Notes under the pieces: generated by a model
What the model was told of the DNA's origin: nothing
The model's database searches: none
The model's input: the letters and a program-made list of their open reading frames with translations, nothing else
Part shown: positions 42,198 to 50,800 of the stretch, piece after piece
How positions within the stretch are numbered: position 1 is the stretch's first letter
Layout of the letters: each line of letters starts with the position of its first letter
Position numbers and translations under genes: made by a program
Origin: Verrucomicrobiota bacterium
GTDB lineage: Bacteria > Chlamydiota > Chlamydiia > Chlamydiales > Rhabdochlamydiaceae
Length of the DNA stretch: 64,000 nucleotides
Direction: 5' to 3'
Assembly (NCBI GenBank): GCA_018239715.1
Contig: JAFEGW010000014.1
Span: forward strand, 32,040 to 96,039

Positions 42198-44342
42198 ATG
42201 GTTAAAAATCATCCGAATTACGATACGTTCAAACAAGTCATCTTAGAATACATCCGAGGTAAAAAGTACCTCCCCCTCACAGAAAAAGAGCTCTTCAAAA
42301 AACTGAGCATCTCCCCTAAGTTCCAGGCCCTTTGCCGCATGATCCTCGAAGATCTTCAGCAAGAAGGCGTCCTCAAACTCTCCAAGAAAAAATTTGTCCT
42401 GCATGGCCCTCCGCGGGAGCTAATGACAGGCACCATCCGCGTCCATGCCAAAGGCTTTGGATTTGTGATTCCTGATCACCGGATTCAATATCCCCAAGAT
42501 ATTTTTATTCCCAAACATTTAACAGAAAGCGCGGTCGATGGAGACCGCGTCGAAGTCGAAGTCAATGCCACCTCCACTTCCGATAAAGGTCCTGAAGGAA
42601 AAGTCATTGCCGTTCTTGAAAGAGGACGTACGCACATTGGCGCTACCATCCATCACATCGCAGCCGTCAAAGGGACTCAACGGATCGCTTATGCCTATTC
42701 TCCTCTTTTGGGAAGCTCCAAACTCATTGCCGTTACTCCGAAAAAGAAAACTGTTATCGGCGACCGCGTCATCATTAAAGTCCAGAGCTGGGGCCATGAT
42801 AAAGAAGCCCCTGAGGGAGAAATTTCCCATTTCTTAGGACATATCTCCGACCCTTCTTGCGACATTCAATGCGCCATTGAGGAATTTGATCTCCATAGCG
42901 TGTTCCCGCCTGAGGCGCTGGATCAAACAGCCGACTGGGGTCGCGAGGTGCAGAAATCCGAGCTGAAAAAACGGGAAGATCTCACCGGTATAACCACCAT
43001 GACCATCGACCCTGAGACGGCCAAAGATTTTGATGATGCACTCTCTATCTCGAAAGACAAAAAAGGAATCTACCATCTAGGAGTGCATATCGCCGATGTT
43101 GCCCACTACGTTCCCGTCGATTCTCCTCTCGATCTCGAAGCAGTGGTGCGAGGCAACTCGACTTATTTTCCCGGCTATTGCCTTCCGATGCTGCCCCATG
43201 AGCTTTCAGATCATCTCTGCAGCCTCCAGCCTGATGTGATCCGCCTGACGGTTTCCGTCCTGGCCGATTTCGATAAAGAAGGCAATATGCTCGGCTATCG
43301 CATCACCCGCAGCTATATCAAAAGCGCTAAGCGGTTCAGCTACGAAGAAGCCAAAGAAGTCCTCGACGGTGAGCTCAAAAGCCCCCATCTTAACGAGCTC
43401 AAATTGATGGTGGAGCTCTGCCATCTCCTAAAAAAGAAAAGGCATGACCGGGGCAGCATTGACTTTGCCCTTCCTGAACTTGTCATTATCGTCGATGAAA
43501 AAGGGCAGCCTCACAAGACCAAACGAGTCGAATATGATATTACGCACCAGCTTGTTGAAGAGTTCATGCTGAAAGCCAACGAAATCGTGGCTAAACATCT
43601 CTCTGACAAAGGCAAACCGGTGGTCTTCCGCGTCCACGAAGCTCCCGAAAAAGAAGATTTCGAAGACTTTTACGCCCTAGCCCGCTCGCTCGGATTTTCT
43701 CTTCCCGCCTCTCCGGAGCAACGCGACATTCAAGAGCTTTTTGAAAAAGCCCAAAAAACTCCCTTTGCTCAACAGCTGGCAGTGGCCTTCATCCGCAGTA
43801 TGAACCTCGCTATTTATTCCTCCGAGAATGTCGGCCATTATGGGCTTGCCCTGGAATACTATACCCATTTTACCAGCCCCATCCGTCGGTATACGGATCT
43901 CGTCATCCAGCGCCTTTTATTTGATCAGGAAGGAAAAGACCTCCAAGCCGATAAAATTGCCGAAAGATGCTCTGAGCGCGAGCGGATCTCTTTCCGCGCC
44001 GAAAGCAGCGTCAAACTCCTTAAGAAGCTTCGCCTCATGGACCATTGGATGAAAGAAGAGCCGTTGGAAGTCTACGAAGCGCTCATCACCCGCATCAAGC
44101 CGTTTGGATTTTTCTTTGAACTAAGCCACCTGATGCTGGAAGGATTTCTTCATATCTCCGAGCTCGACAACGACTATTTCGTCTACAATGAAGCTCAAAA
44201 TATCCTGATCGGCCGTACCGCAGGAAAAACTTACCGCGCCGGCGATACCATCAAAGTCCGCCCCTCGGCCATTGACCTCGTCCTCCTTGAATCCAAATGG
44301 GAACTCGACCTCCCCAAGAAGCAACGCCGCCGCGCAAAATAG
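42198..44342 (+). CDS. rnr: Ribonuclease R
   Basis: A 714-residue RNase II-superfamily exoribonuclease. The order is an N-terminal winged-helix region, cold-shock OB domain (GTIRVHAKGFGFVIPD), catalytic RNB domain with TIDPETAKDFDDALSI (metal-binding aspartates) and HIADVAHYV, then a C-terminal S1 domain (FGFFFELSHLMLEGFLHIS). It ends in a basic tail, KKQRRRAK. RNase R degrades structured RNA 3' to 5'. An upstream TTG at 42162 is in frame but the ATG at 42198, with GAG before it, begins the normal N-terminus. The order and length are typical. Confidence 0.94.
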   Translation: MVKNHPNYDTFKQVILEYIRGKKYLPLTEKELFKKLSISPKFQALCRMILEDLQQEGVLKLSKKKFVLHGPPRELMTGTIRVHAKGFGFVIPDHRIQYPQDIFIPKHLTESAVDGDRVEVEVNATSTSDKGPEGKVIAVLERGRTHIGATIHHIAAVKGTQRIAYAYSPLLGSSKLIAVTPKKKTVIGDRVIIKVQSWGHDKEAPEGEISHFLGHISDPSCDIQCAIEEFDLHSVFPPEALDQTADWGREVQKSELKKREDLTGITTMTIDPETAKDFDDALSISKDKKGIYHLGVHIADVAHYVPVDSPLDLEAVVRGNSTYFPGYCLPMLPHELSDHLCSLQPDVIRLTVSVLADFDKEGNMLGYRITRSYIKSAKRFSYEEAKEVLDGELKSPHLNELKLMVELCHLLKKKRHDRGSIDFALPELVIIVDEKGQPHKTKRVEYDITHQLVEEFMLKANEIVAKHLSDKGKPVVFRVHEAPEKEDFEDFYALARSLGFSLPASPEQRDIQELFEKAQKTPFAQQLAVAFIRSMNLAIYSSENVGHYGLALEYYTHFTSPIRRYTDLVIQRLLFDQEGKDLQADKIAERCSERERISFRAESSVKLLKKLRLMDHWMKEEPLEVYEALITRIKPFGFFFELSHLMLEGFLHISELDNDYFVYNEAQNILIGRTAGKTYRAGDTIKVRPSAIDLVLLESKWELDLPKKQRRRAK

Positions 44343-44346
44343 CCTT

Positions 44347-45387
44347 ATGACCGCTATCCATCGAGATGCCTCGCGTTTTATCAATTTAGTCGCCCATCTA
44401 GCTGACCATCATTATCATTCCCGATCATCTGTTTTACAGGAATTACCCGTCCAGTCCACTTCCTCGTATATGGATCTACTGCCTATAGATCTGCAAATTT
44501 CGTTTTATAATCGATTTGTCATTTTGAACTATTCCGATTGGTTACGATGCAGTGCTGTTCTTGAGCCAACCAGGTTAGAATCAGACAAAGAAAGCCTTCG
44601 GCAAAAGCTCATCTCAGAGACGGCAAGATACCAACTCGCAAAATTACAGCAGCCTCTAGATTCTTCGATGCAGCCTCATGAGCAACTTTTGAAGCACATT
44701 TTTCAAGAGGCTTTCTTTCCTGACTATACTCTACGAAGCCCTTTTCCCTCCGCTGCAGAGCTTGCAGCCAGAGACGCACAGCTTGAAGAGCTGTTTTTAC
44801 TCACCTCGCGCTTCGCCCCAGACTCTGGTGAGATCTCGACTTTGCTGGCTGATCGCTCAAAATCCCAAGCCTCTCGCCTTGCCTTTGCCCTCTTCAATAG
44901 TCTTATTGGTAATCTCATCTGCTTGTTTGTGACTTACAAAATTATCCGCTACGTTCAAGTTAAAATAGGGCAAACAGCGTTGCCACTCGCAACTTCTTCC
45001 CTAAGAACTCATGCACCTTCCATGTTCATCCTAGCCGAACGCGCGGGCATTGCTGCTCGCTATATCATTGTCCACTTCTTGAATCCTATCTTTCATCTCC
45101 TCGTCAAGACGAAAATGGCAGCGAAGCAATATATCCTTTTAGACTTCTTTATCGAGCCCTTAGAATATATCGGGATAGGCTTAAGATTCTGTGCAAAAGG
45201 GGTATTTAAGCCTGCTTTCTGGGTCGTCGTTGCTTCAGGGAGAATAGGATATCTTTTGCACCATGCTATCCTCTATCTCAGATACAAACATCAGCAGCAA
45301 TATTGGCAAAGAGGAACCGATATAGCTCGGAGAATTTGGATCGATCTGACAACCAAAAGTGCTCAAGCAACCATTCTTCAGCGCTAA
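44347..45387 (+). CDS. Hypothetical membrane-associated protein (346 aa)
   Basis: A 346-residue protein starting MTAIHRDASRF 4 nt after the rnr stop; a longer frame reaching into rnr from 44272 is less likely. The N-terminal 190 residues are soluble, helical and charged. Hydrophobic helices follow near residues 195-210 (FNSLIGNLICLFVTYKI) and 240-320, including YIIVHFLNPIFHLLV and FWVVVASGRIGYLLHHAIL. The C-terminus is basic. No family is recognised. Several moderately hydrophobic helices suggest membrane association, possibly with an inclusion or vacuolar membrane; this is inference. Confidence 0.6.
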   Translation: MTAIHRDASRFINLVAHLADHHYHSRSSVLQELPVQSTSSYMDLLPIDLQISFYNRFVILNYSDWLRCSAVLEPTRLESDKESLRQKLISETARYQLAKLQQPLDSSMQPHEQLLKHIFQEAFFPDYTLRSPFPSAAELAARDAQLEELFLLTSRFAPDSGEISTLLADRSKSQASRLAFALFNSLIGNLICLFVTYKIIRYVQVKIGQTALPLATSSLRTHAPSMFILAERAGIAARYIIVHFLNPIFHLLVKTKMAAKQYILLDFFIEPLEYIGIGLRFCAKGVFKPAFWVVVASGRIGYLLHHAILYLRYKHQQQYWQRGTDIARRIWIDLTTKSAQATILQR

Positions 45388-45493
45388 AAATAATTATTAA
45401 ACAGATCCATTATTTTCTAGTTGAAATTATTGATCTTTATTAAATAAAATCTTCTGTTAAAATTGAAATTAATGAACTTTTAGGAGATATTTT

Positions 45494-46738
45494 ATGGCAG
45501 TTATTGCACCCCCTTCTGCCGCTGCTGTTCATACTGGAATTACTCTCGATCAAGCCACTTCAGTGGTTTTTTTACCTCTCAGTGGAATTTTCTACAACAG
45601 TTTCCAAGCACACTGTGACTCTGCAACTAAGGTAGCTCAAAAATTGTTCCCTGATGTTGTTGAGAATCAATTTAGCGATTATCAGTGGAGAATTGCCGAG
45701 ACACATCTATTCAACCAGGAAGCGGTAGCCCATCTAGAAACTTTGATTCGTTCTGTCGACCGCTTAGGTATCGTGATCTCATCCGTGTGGCGATTTGAAA
45801 AGACAGTAGCCGAGTTAAAAGAGATTTTAGCCAAATATACTTTTTCAGCCTTTATCATCGATAAAACCCCAGACATGTCTGATATTGAATATCGGAATTC
45901 TCTACCTAAAGATCAGGAAGAATACTTTCGTGAAATAGGACGCCCACTTACATCGGAAGTCTCTTATTGGTTGAAAAGACATCCTTCGATAACCAACTTT
46001 GTGATTTACGAAAGCTGCGACAGCGAAGGCCTTTCTAAAACCTTCGGGGATAAGTTTATTGAGGTGGATAGAAATAAATTTTTAACCCAAGCTGATGTCA
46101 ATAAAGCCTTAGCGGTTTTCAGTGCCCGTGCACCCTCTTCCAGTCCCGTCGCTCCTCCTAAGGGTATTACCCTAGCTCAAGCCACGTCCGTGGTTTTTTT
46201 AGATATAGATGGCGTCCTCTATAACAACCGAAATGATGACTCTACTGACAAAATTGCCCGAAATTTATTCCCTGATGTCATTGACGGTCGATATAGCGGC
46301 TATCAAATGGATCAAGTCCATGCCCATTTGTTCAATCAGAAAGCTGTAGCAAATCTTGAATTCTTGATCCAATCTGTCAATAACTTAGGAATTGTACTTA
46401 TTTCACAGTGGCGTGAAAATCGTACTATTCCCCAGTTAAGACAAATTTTTGCCAAACACATCTTTGCCGTCTTTATCATTGACAAAACCCCTGATCGTCA
46501 AGATGAAGAATACAAAAGCTATTTATGTAGAGAAAATGATGGGAAGACAAGTCGCGCATCTGAAATTACTTATTGGTTAAAGAAAAATCCCCAGATTATT
46601 AATTTTGTGATTTACGATGACTGTGATACTAACCTTTCAAAAACATTCGGCGATAAATTTATTCTAGTAGATAGACGTCAGCTTTTAACTAAAGACGATA
46701 TCAATAAAGGCTTGGGAATTTTTAGCGTTAAGGTTTAG
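45494..46738 (+). CDS. Tandem-duplicated HAD-like (SAK-type) protein, first copy degenerate
   Basis: A 414-residue protein made of two homologous halves of about 195 residues (15-209 and 224-414) joined by a Ser/Pro linker. The second half has the HAD nucleophile motif FLDIDGVLYNN (D237, D239), ISQWR, FIIDKTPD and a YDDCD acidic motif, resembling the HAD domain of Swiss-Army-Knife RNA-repair proteins. In the first half the same place reads FLPLSGIFYNS, losing both aspartates, and YDDCD becomes YESCD. The first half may be a regulatory or binding pseudo-domain. A TAGGAGA ribosome site and an AT-rich leader with TAAAAT about 30 nt upstream resemble the putative effector genes. Substrate unknown. 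Confidence 0.8.
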   Translation: MAVIAPPSAAAVHTGITLDQATSVVFLPLSGIFYNSFQAHCDSATKVAQKLFPDVVENQFSDYQWRIAETHLFNQEAVAHLETLIRSVDRLGIVISSVWRFEKTVAELKEILAKYTFSAFIIDKTPDMSDIEYRNSLPKDQEEYFREIGRPLTSEVSYWLKRHPSITNFVIYESCDSEGLSKTFGDKFIEVDRNKFLTQADVNKALAVFSARAPSSSPVAPPKGITLAQATSVVFLDIDGVLYNNRNDDSTDKIARNLFPDVIDGRYSGYQMDQVHAHLFNQKAVANLEFLIQSVNNLGIVLISQWRENRTIPQLRQIFAKHIFAVFIIDKTPDRQDEEYKSYLCRENDGKTSRASEITYWLKKNPQIINFVIYDDCDTNLSKTFGDKFILVDRRQLLTKDDINKGLGIFSVKV

Positions 46739-47495
46739 GCTTCATTGGAAGGGCTAACTTCCTTCCAGCGACTTTCCAAACATTTTGCCGGAATGTTTCA
46801 TGACGCGATAATTTTTCCACAAGTGCGGCGTAAATCCGATCTGCTTTGACACTTAAATCACCCGACCATTTGAATTCAGGATGAAGACCGCACAAAAAAG
46901 CACCCCCACTTCCCACTCTGCAATAAACGGCAGCTGCTTTATGAACAGAAAGCTTTTTAAAACGGCCCATGATCTCTATCTCAGGCACTTCTTGCTCCAT
47001 ATCAAAAAAGCAACCTCCTTGATAGTAAAGCGATCCCTCCTCAGCAAAATCCCCTTCATTAAAACTCACCTTTGCAGCGCGCGCGGCTGACAACGAAAGA
47101 GGTTCATCCGTCTGTATCAAAGGACCTATGGCCTTTCCAGGAAAAAAAGAAAGGTCTCTTTTTTTCTCAATCGAAGATGGACCCATTTCAAAACGGGTCT
47201 CCTTGCAGGCAAAGTAGGCCCCTGCACAGATGCCAATGTACCGACCACCCTGATGGATATATCGACGGATCTTTTCGATGCCTGCGCATCCCAACCGTTC
47301 ATCCCACACACTGCATACTCCACCTCCCATCACAAGGACAACAGTTCTATCTTCCCAAGCTTCTAGCTGAAGATAGGAACTATCGACTTGGATCACTGCA
47401 ATGGAAGGATCTAAAAACTCTTCTAATTGCAGGGCCAAGGCTTCAGCACTCTGCCTACAGACTCCCTCATCTAAATAAACTAAAGCCTGAGTCAC
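46728..47495 (-). CDS. Biotin protein ligase N-terminal-like (BPL_N) glutamine-amidotransferase-fold protein
   Basis: A 255-residue protein with a class I amidotransferase-like fold. Segments VVLVMGGGVCSVWDERLG, GGRYIGICAGAYFACKE (nucleophile-elbow Cys), a YYQGGCFF segment and GAFLCGLHPEF match the BPL_N family, the extra N-terminal domain of eukaryotic biotin ligases. In bacteria the domain is often a stand-alone protein. Its role is unclear, but it is placed 4 nt overlapping with bioY, supporting a role in biotin metabolism. It shares an 11-nt convergent overlap with the duplicated HAD gene. Confidence 0.82.
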   Translation of the reverse strand: MTQALVYLDEGVCRQSAEALALQLEEFLDPSIAVIQVDSSYLQLEAWEDRTVVLVMGGGVCSVWDERLGCAGIEKIRRYIHQGGRYIGICAGAYFACKETRFEMGPSSIEKKRDLSFFPGKAIGPLIQTDEPLSLSAARAAKVSFNEGDFAEEGSLYYQGGCFFDMEQEVPEIEIMGRFKKLSVHKAAAVYCRVGSGGAFLCGLHPEFKWSGDLSVKADRIYAALVEKLSRHETFRQNVWKVAGRKLALPMKPKP

Positions 47496-48052
47496 CGCCT
47501 CACCGCCTTATAAAAACGGATCATCGTCGCGCCCGCCATGATTTTAAGGGCAGCCCCCGGTAAAAAAGGAACAATGCCCAATATGAAAGCTTTAGAGATT
47601 CCGATGAAAAAAGAGAGCCAGACCATGCCGATCGCAAAAATCGCTAGCTGCCCTAAACCGAGGGAAAAGAGCAAGTACAAGATATTGCCTTGAGGACGGC
47701 GCTCAATGAGTTTTCCGATGAGATAAGCTGCAACGACAAAGGAGATCAAAAAACCTGCCTGAGGACCCAAGAGCCAAAGAGGATTTGCTACTCCTCCAGC
47801 AAATACCGGCAAACCACTGCACCCTTGGATCAAATAAGCTAAAACACTGTAGACCCCACGCTGGCTTCCCAAGACACCTGCCAGTAAGAAAACTGCTAGC
47901 GTTTGCAGGGTGATGGGGATCGGAGAGATCGTCAGCCGCATCGCGACTTGAGACATCACCGCTAAGAAGCAGCTACCTAAGCAAGCGATCATCAATTCAA
48001 AAGCAAACCGAAATTTGGTATTTTTGACTAAAACAGCGTCTTTTTGCGTCAT
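47492..48052 (-). CDS. bioY: Biotin transporter BioY
   Basis: A 186-residue membrane protein with six hydrophobic helices and the BioY hallmarks ISPIPITLQTLAVFLLAGVLG and GCSGLPVFAGG (proline/glycine-rich loop). BioY is the substrate-specific S-component of an ECF biotin importer. The energising subunits are not in the window, and solitary BioY proteins can also work alone. Biotin uptake suits an organism reliant on the host. The start lies 21 nt from a pair of direct repeats at 48074 and 48108 that may regulate it. BPL_N follows in the same transcript. Confidence 0.92.
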   Translation of the reverse strand: MTQKDAVLVKNTKFRFAFELMIACLGSCFLAVMSQVAMRLTISPIPITLQTLAVFLLAGVLGSQRGVYSVLAYLIQGCSGLPVFAGGVANPLWLLGPQAGFLISFVVAAYLIGKLIERRPQGNILYLLFSLGLGQLAIFAIGMVWLSFFIGISKAFILGIVPFLPGAALKIMAGATMIRFYKAVRR

Positions 48053-48073
48053 TTAGACTCCTTTTTTGCTTAA

Positions 48074-48124
48074 AACCGTGATTTTTTCCTTTTTTTCTCT
48101 TTTTTTCAACCGCGATTTTTTCCT
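48074..48124 (-). repeat. Direct repeat pair upstream of bioY
   Basis: Two 17-bp copies (48074-48090 and 48108-48124), 34 bp apart, differ at one base; on the minus strand each reads AGGAAAAAATCRCGGTT. They lie 22-72 bp upstream of the bioY start. Spacing of about three helical turns suggests tandem binding sites for a regulator, conceivably biotin-responsive. The A-rich context also permits chance duplication. Confidence 0.45.
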
Positions 48125-48201
48125 GTTTTAAACTAAAAAGTAGTTGATAAAATCTACACTTAGGTTTAATAATCTGGAATTATACACCTCTATTGAAGAT
48201 A

Positions 48202-48214
48202 CCTCTTCAAGAGG
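48202..48214 (+). promoter_or_regulatory. Palindromic operator-like site before the winged-helix gene
   Basis: CCTCTTCAAGAGG is a perfect inverted repeat of two 6-bp arms around one base, 31 nt before the ATG at 48245. Small dimeric winged-helix repressors use such sites, so it is a candidate for self-regulation. A second overlapping hairpin (TTGAAG...CTTCAA) could form in RNA. Confidence 0.35.
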
Positions 48215-48244
48215 TTGCCAACCTAAACGGAGGTTGATTTTTTT

Positions 48245-49027
48245 ATGCTCGAAATCATCTGCGGGAATAAGACCATCAAAAAAATCTTGCTTTTCCTCTT
48301 TGTCAACGGCAAGTGCTATGGAACTCAGCTCCATCATTTGCTAAAAAGCCCCCTCACACCACTCCAAAAAGGGCTTCTCCGTTTAGAAAAGGGTGGCCTG
48401 ATCCTCAGCCACTACGAAGGAAAGACCCGCCTCTATCAGTTCAATCCGGCTTATCCCCTTCTCACGGAGCTTGAAAACCTGTTGAAAAAAGCCTATACCC
48501 TTCTTCCTCCTCAGGAGAAAAAGCAATATTGTTTGATCGAAAAACAAAAAGAAGGATCAGAAAAAAATGATCAGGTTGTGCATAAATTTTGGAGAAAGCT
48601 ATCCCGTGTAAAACAGCTGACATTCCAAGCCAAAACGAACTCTCGAGAAGAAGGCGGATGGAATGGCAGAGGGAAAGGAGGAGTCTCCATTACCCAAGAA
48701 GGAGAAAACGTCCTCATTTTCAATGAAAAAGGCTCTTGGATTGCAAAAGACGGAAAAGAGACCAGCTTCAGCAATATCTTTCGGTGGACGCTCGACCGCC
48801 CTGCAGGGATGATCTCCTTAGAGCATTTACGCCGAGGGGCTAACCACCCGGTATTCCTCTTCCATTTACGGCCCTCGAGCTTTCATACCCTTTCTTCCGT
48901 CGACTCTCATCTTTGTGCAGGAGATACTTATTTAGGGCAAATTCTTTGCGCTCCCAACTGCCTGCGCCTTAAATGGCGTGTTATCGGACCCAAGAAAAAC
49001 GAAGAACTGCATTATTACTACACCTAA
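48245..49027 (+). CDS. Winged-helix DNA-binding domain fused to a DUF6314-like domain
   Basis: A 260-residue two-domain protein. Residues about 1-90 look like an ArsR-type winged helix (KKILLFLFVNGKCYGTQLH, then LTPLQKGLLRLEKGGLILSH with a wing at YEGKTRLYQF). The C-terminal region from about 110 resembles DUF6314, with FWRKLSRVKQL, ending in HLCAGDTYLGQIL, KWRVIGPKK and LHYYYT. DUF6314 has a lipocalin-like barrel and probably binds a small molecule. The fusion suggests a ligand-responsive transcription regulator. It is divergent from bioY, and a palindrome lies before its start, so it might regulate that locus. Confidence 0.75.
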   Translation: MLEIICGNKTIKKILLFLFVNGKCYGTQLHHLLKSPLTPLQKGLLRLEKGGLILSHYEGKTRLYQFNPAYPLLTELENLLKKAYTLLPPQEKKQYCLIEKQKEGSEKNDQVVHKFWRKLSRVKQLTFQAKTNSREEGGWNGRGKGGVSITQEGENVLIFNEKGSWIAKDGKETSFSNIFRWTLDRPAGMISLEHLRRGANHPVFLFHLRPSSFHTLSSVDSHLCAGDTYLGQILCAPNCLRLKWRVIGPKKNEELHYYYT

Positions 49028-49075
49028 GAGCATTTTTCCTTGCATCTTCCCTCGTGATTAGATACAAATATAACG

Positions 49076-49720
49076 ATGAAAAAAGATTTTCTTACAGGCC
49101 TTGTGATTTTACTCCCCATCGCCATCACGGTGGCGGTCGTGGGATACCTTGTTAACTTCTTTACAGCCCCTTTCATTGAAGGTGTATCTGCTTCTTTGAA
49201 ACAACTCAATATTTTCACTCACGGCTTTTTATTCCTGAGTCATGATAAAGTCGTCGATTACCTCAGTAAGCTTCTGATCTTGGCCTGTCTGTTTATTTTC
49301 ATTGTGATCCTGGGTTTTTTGGCCCGCTGGTACTTTATCCGTTTCGTTTTGGACATCTGGAATAAAATCCTCCTCAAGATTCCCGTCGTTAGCACTGTTT
49401 ACAAGATGACTCAAGAGATCATTCATTCGTTCTTAATTCCGGATAAAACAGCTTTCAAACAAGTCGTCTTGGTACCTTTCCCCCGCAAAGGGATGTATGC
49501 CTTGGGGCTTATTGCAGGAAAAGCTCCTTCTCTTAGCACAACGGCCTATGGCTCCTCAATGATTTCAGTACTTCTTCCTACGACTCCTAGCCCGATCTCC
49601 GGCTTTATTTTAATGATGAAGCAAGAGGAATTGATCTACATTGATATGAAACCGGAAGACGCCATCAAGTATATTGTCTCTTGCGGCGTCTTAGCTCCCG
49701 TTGAAAAGAGGCTTTCATGA
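49076..49720 (+). CDS. DUF502 membrane protein (copy 1)
   Basis: A 214-residue protein with the DUF502 pattern. An N-terminal helix begins FLTGLVILLPIAITVAVVGYLV, a second helix lies at about 59-80 (LLILACLFIFIVILGFLARW), and then come KIPVVSTVYKMTQEI, VVLVPFPRKGMYALG and LPTTPSPISGFILMM. The family is widespread and has no established bacterial function; plant relatives (COV-type) affect Golgi and vascular patterning. It overlaps the next gene by ATGA. The two are tandem copies. Confidence 0.88.
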   Translation: MKKDFLTGLVILLPIAITVAVVGYLVNFFTAPFIEGVSASLKQLNIFTHGFLFLSHDKVVDYLSKLLILACLFIFIVILGFLARWYFIRFVLDIWNKILLKIPVVSTVYKMTQEIIHSFLIPDKTAFKQVVLVPFPRKGMYALGLIAGKAPSLSTTAYGSSMISVLLPTTPSPISGFILMMKQEELIYIDMKPEDAIKYIVSCGVLAPVEKRLS

Positions 49721-50367
49721 AAAAATCGTTTTCCACAGGCCTCATCATTCTTCTTCCGTTTGCCTTGACGTTATGGGTTGTCACCTATCTCTTTGATCTT
49801 TTTACCGGCCCTCTCTTCAGTCTCATTGAAAAGACGCTCCTCTGGTATGAGAAAAAACAAGGGCTCAGCCTTGTCCATCATGAGACCTTGGTCTCTTTTT
49901 TAAGCCATGTGGCAGCTCTTATCCTCACCTTCTTTTTTATAGTGGCCCTCGGCTATCTCGGACGAAAATTCTTCTTCCATACCTTGCTGAAAGCCACCAA
50001 TGAGCTTATCATTCGTATCCCTATTGTAGGGACCATTTACAGACTGACGAAAGATATCACCAAAGCGATGCTTTCCTCCGACAAAAAGACCTTCAAAGAA
50101 ACCATCCTGATCCCCTTTCCTTCCCCAGACACTTATTCTGTCGGCTTCATAACAAGCGATGTACCTCCTGATCTCAAAAAATACATTCCAGAAACCGAAG
50201 TTACCGTCTTCGTCCCGACAGCTCCCCATCCCGTTTCCGGCTACGTGCTGTTTTGCCCTAGGAAATTAGTCCAATCCGTCGATGTTTCCGTAGAAGATAC
50301 CTTCAAATTCCTGCTTTCCTGCGGTGTGATCCCTCCTGGCCAGCAGACACCCCCTCCCGCTCCATGA
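49717..50367 (+). CDS. DUF502 membrane protein (copy 2)
   Basis: A 216-residue paralogue of the preceding gene with matching elements: FSTGLIILLPFALTLWVVTYL, IALGYLGRKFFFHTL-like second helix, RIPIVGTIYRLTKDI, ILIPFPSPDTYSVG and VPTAPHPVSGYVLF. It ends in a Pro-rich tail, PGQQTPPPAP. Its ATG overlaps the stop of copy 1, and the following HolC-like gene overlaps its own stop by ATGA. The pair may form a heteromeric membrane assembly. Confidence 0.88.
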   Translation: MKKSFSTGLIILLPFALTLWVVTYLFDLFTGPLFSLIEKTLLWYEKKQGLSLVHHETLVSFLSHVAALILTFFFIVALGYLGRKFFFHTLLKATNELIIRIPIVGTIYRLTKDITKAMLSSDKKTFKETILIPFPSPDTYSVGFITSDVPPDLKKYIPETEVTVFVPTAPHPVSGYVLFCPRKLVQSVDVSVEDTFKFLLSCGVIPPGQQTPPPAP

Positions 50368-50747
50368 ATATCGTCTTTTTTCCTGTCAAAGATACCCCTT
50401 CTAAACTAGCCAAGCTCTGCAAGATAGCCCAGCACCATCTCGAACAAAAAGAGCCCCTGCTCCTTCTAGTCCCTGACCAAGCCTCCTACAATTTTCTCGA
50501 TAAGCTTCTCTGGAGCTCGCCTGCGGAGAGTTTCTTGCCCCATCCTACTGCTCTGCTCATCATCTCTCTGGAGCTGCAACCCTCTTTCTCCACTGTTTTT
50601 AACCTCCGGCCTGCGGCTTATCTGGAGAAAGGCATCAAAACCCTTTATGAGTTTGAAGACCATACCTCCTCCGAAAAACTTCAACTCTCCAAGCATCGGT
50701 ATCAGACCTACCGCGATCAAAATTTTCCTATTTCGATCGATATCTAA
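50364..50747 (+). CDS. holC: HolC-like DNA polymerase III chi subunit
   Basis: A 127-residue protein resembling the chi subunit. It has an N-terminal strand (MNIVFFPV), a helix containing AKLCKIAQHHLEQKE, the strand LLLLVPDQASYNFLDKLLW and the characteristic LLWSSPAESFLPH. Chi links the clamp loader to single-strand binding protein at the replication fork. The match is by pattern and should be confirmed by profile search. It overlaps the DUF502 gene by ATGA, an unusual neighbour. Confidence 0.65.
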   Translation: MNIVFFPVKDTPSKLAKLCKIAQHHLEQKEPLLLLVPDQASYNFLDKLLWSSPAESFLPHPTALLIISLELQPSFSTVFNLRPAAYLEKGIKTLYEFEDHTSSEKLQLSKHRYQTYRDQNFPISIDI

Positions 50748-50800
50748 GCCTTCCTTTAAACTCACCTTCTCTTTAAAATTTCTCCTGCAAAGGAGCTTCT

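Noticed and set aside
47072..47563. Plus-strand frame of 163 codons
   Set aside because: Antisense to BPL_N and bioY, with no domain or ribosome site.
48058..48124. Riboswitch upstream of bioY
   Set aside because: The region is mostly homopolymer A/T with two short direct repeats and no plausible aptamer fold; a protein-operator reading is simpler.
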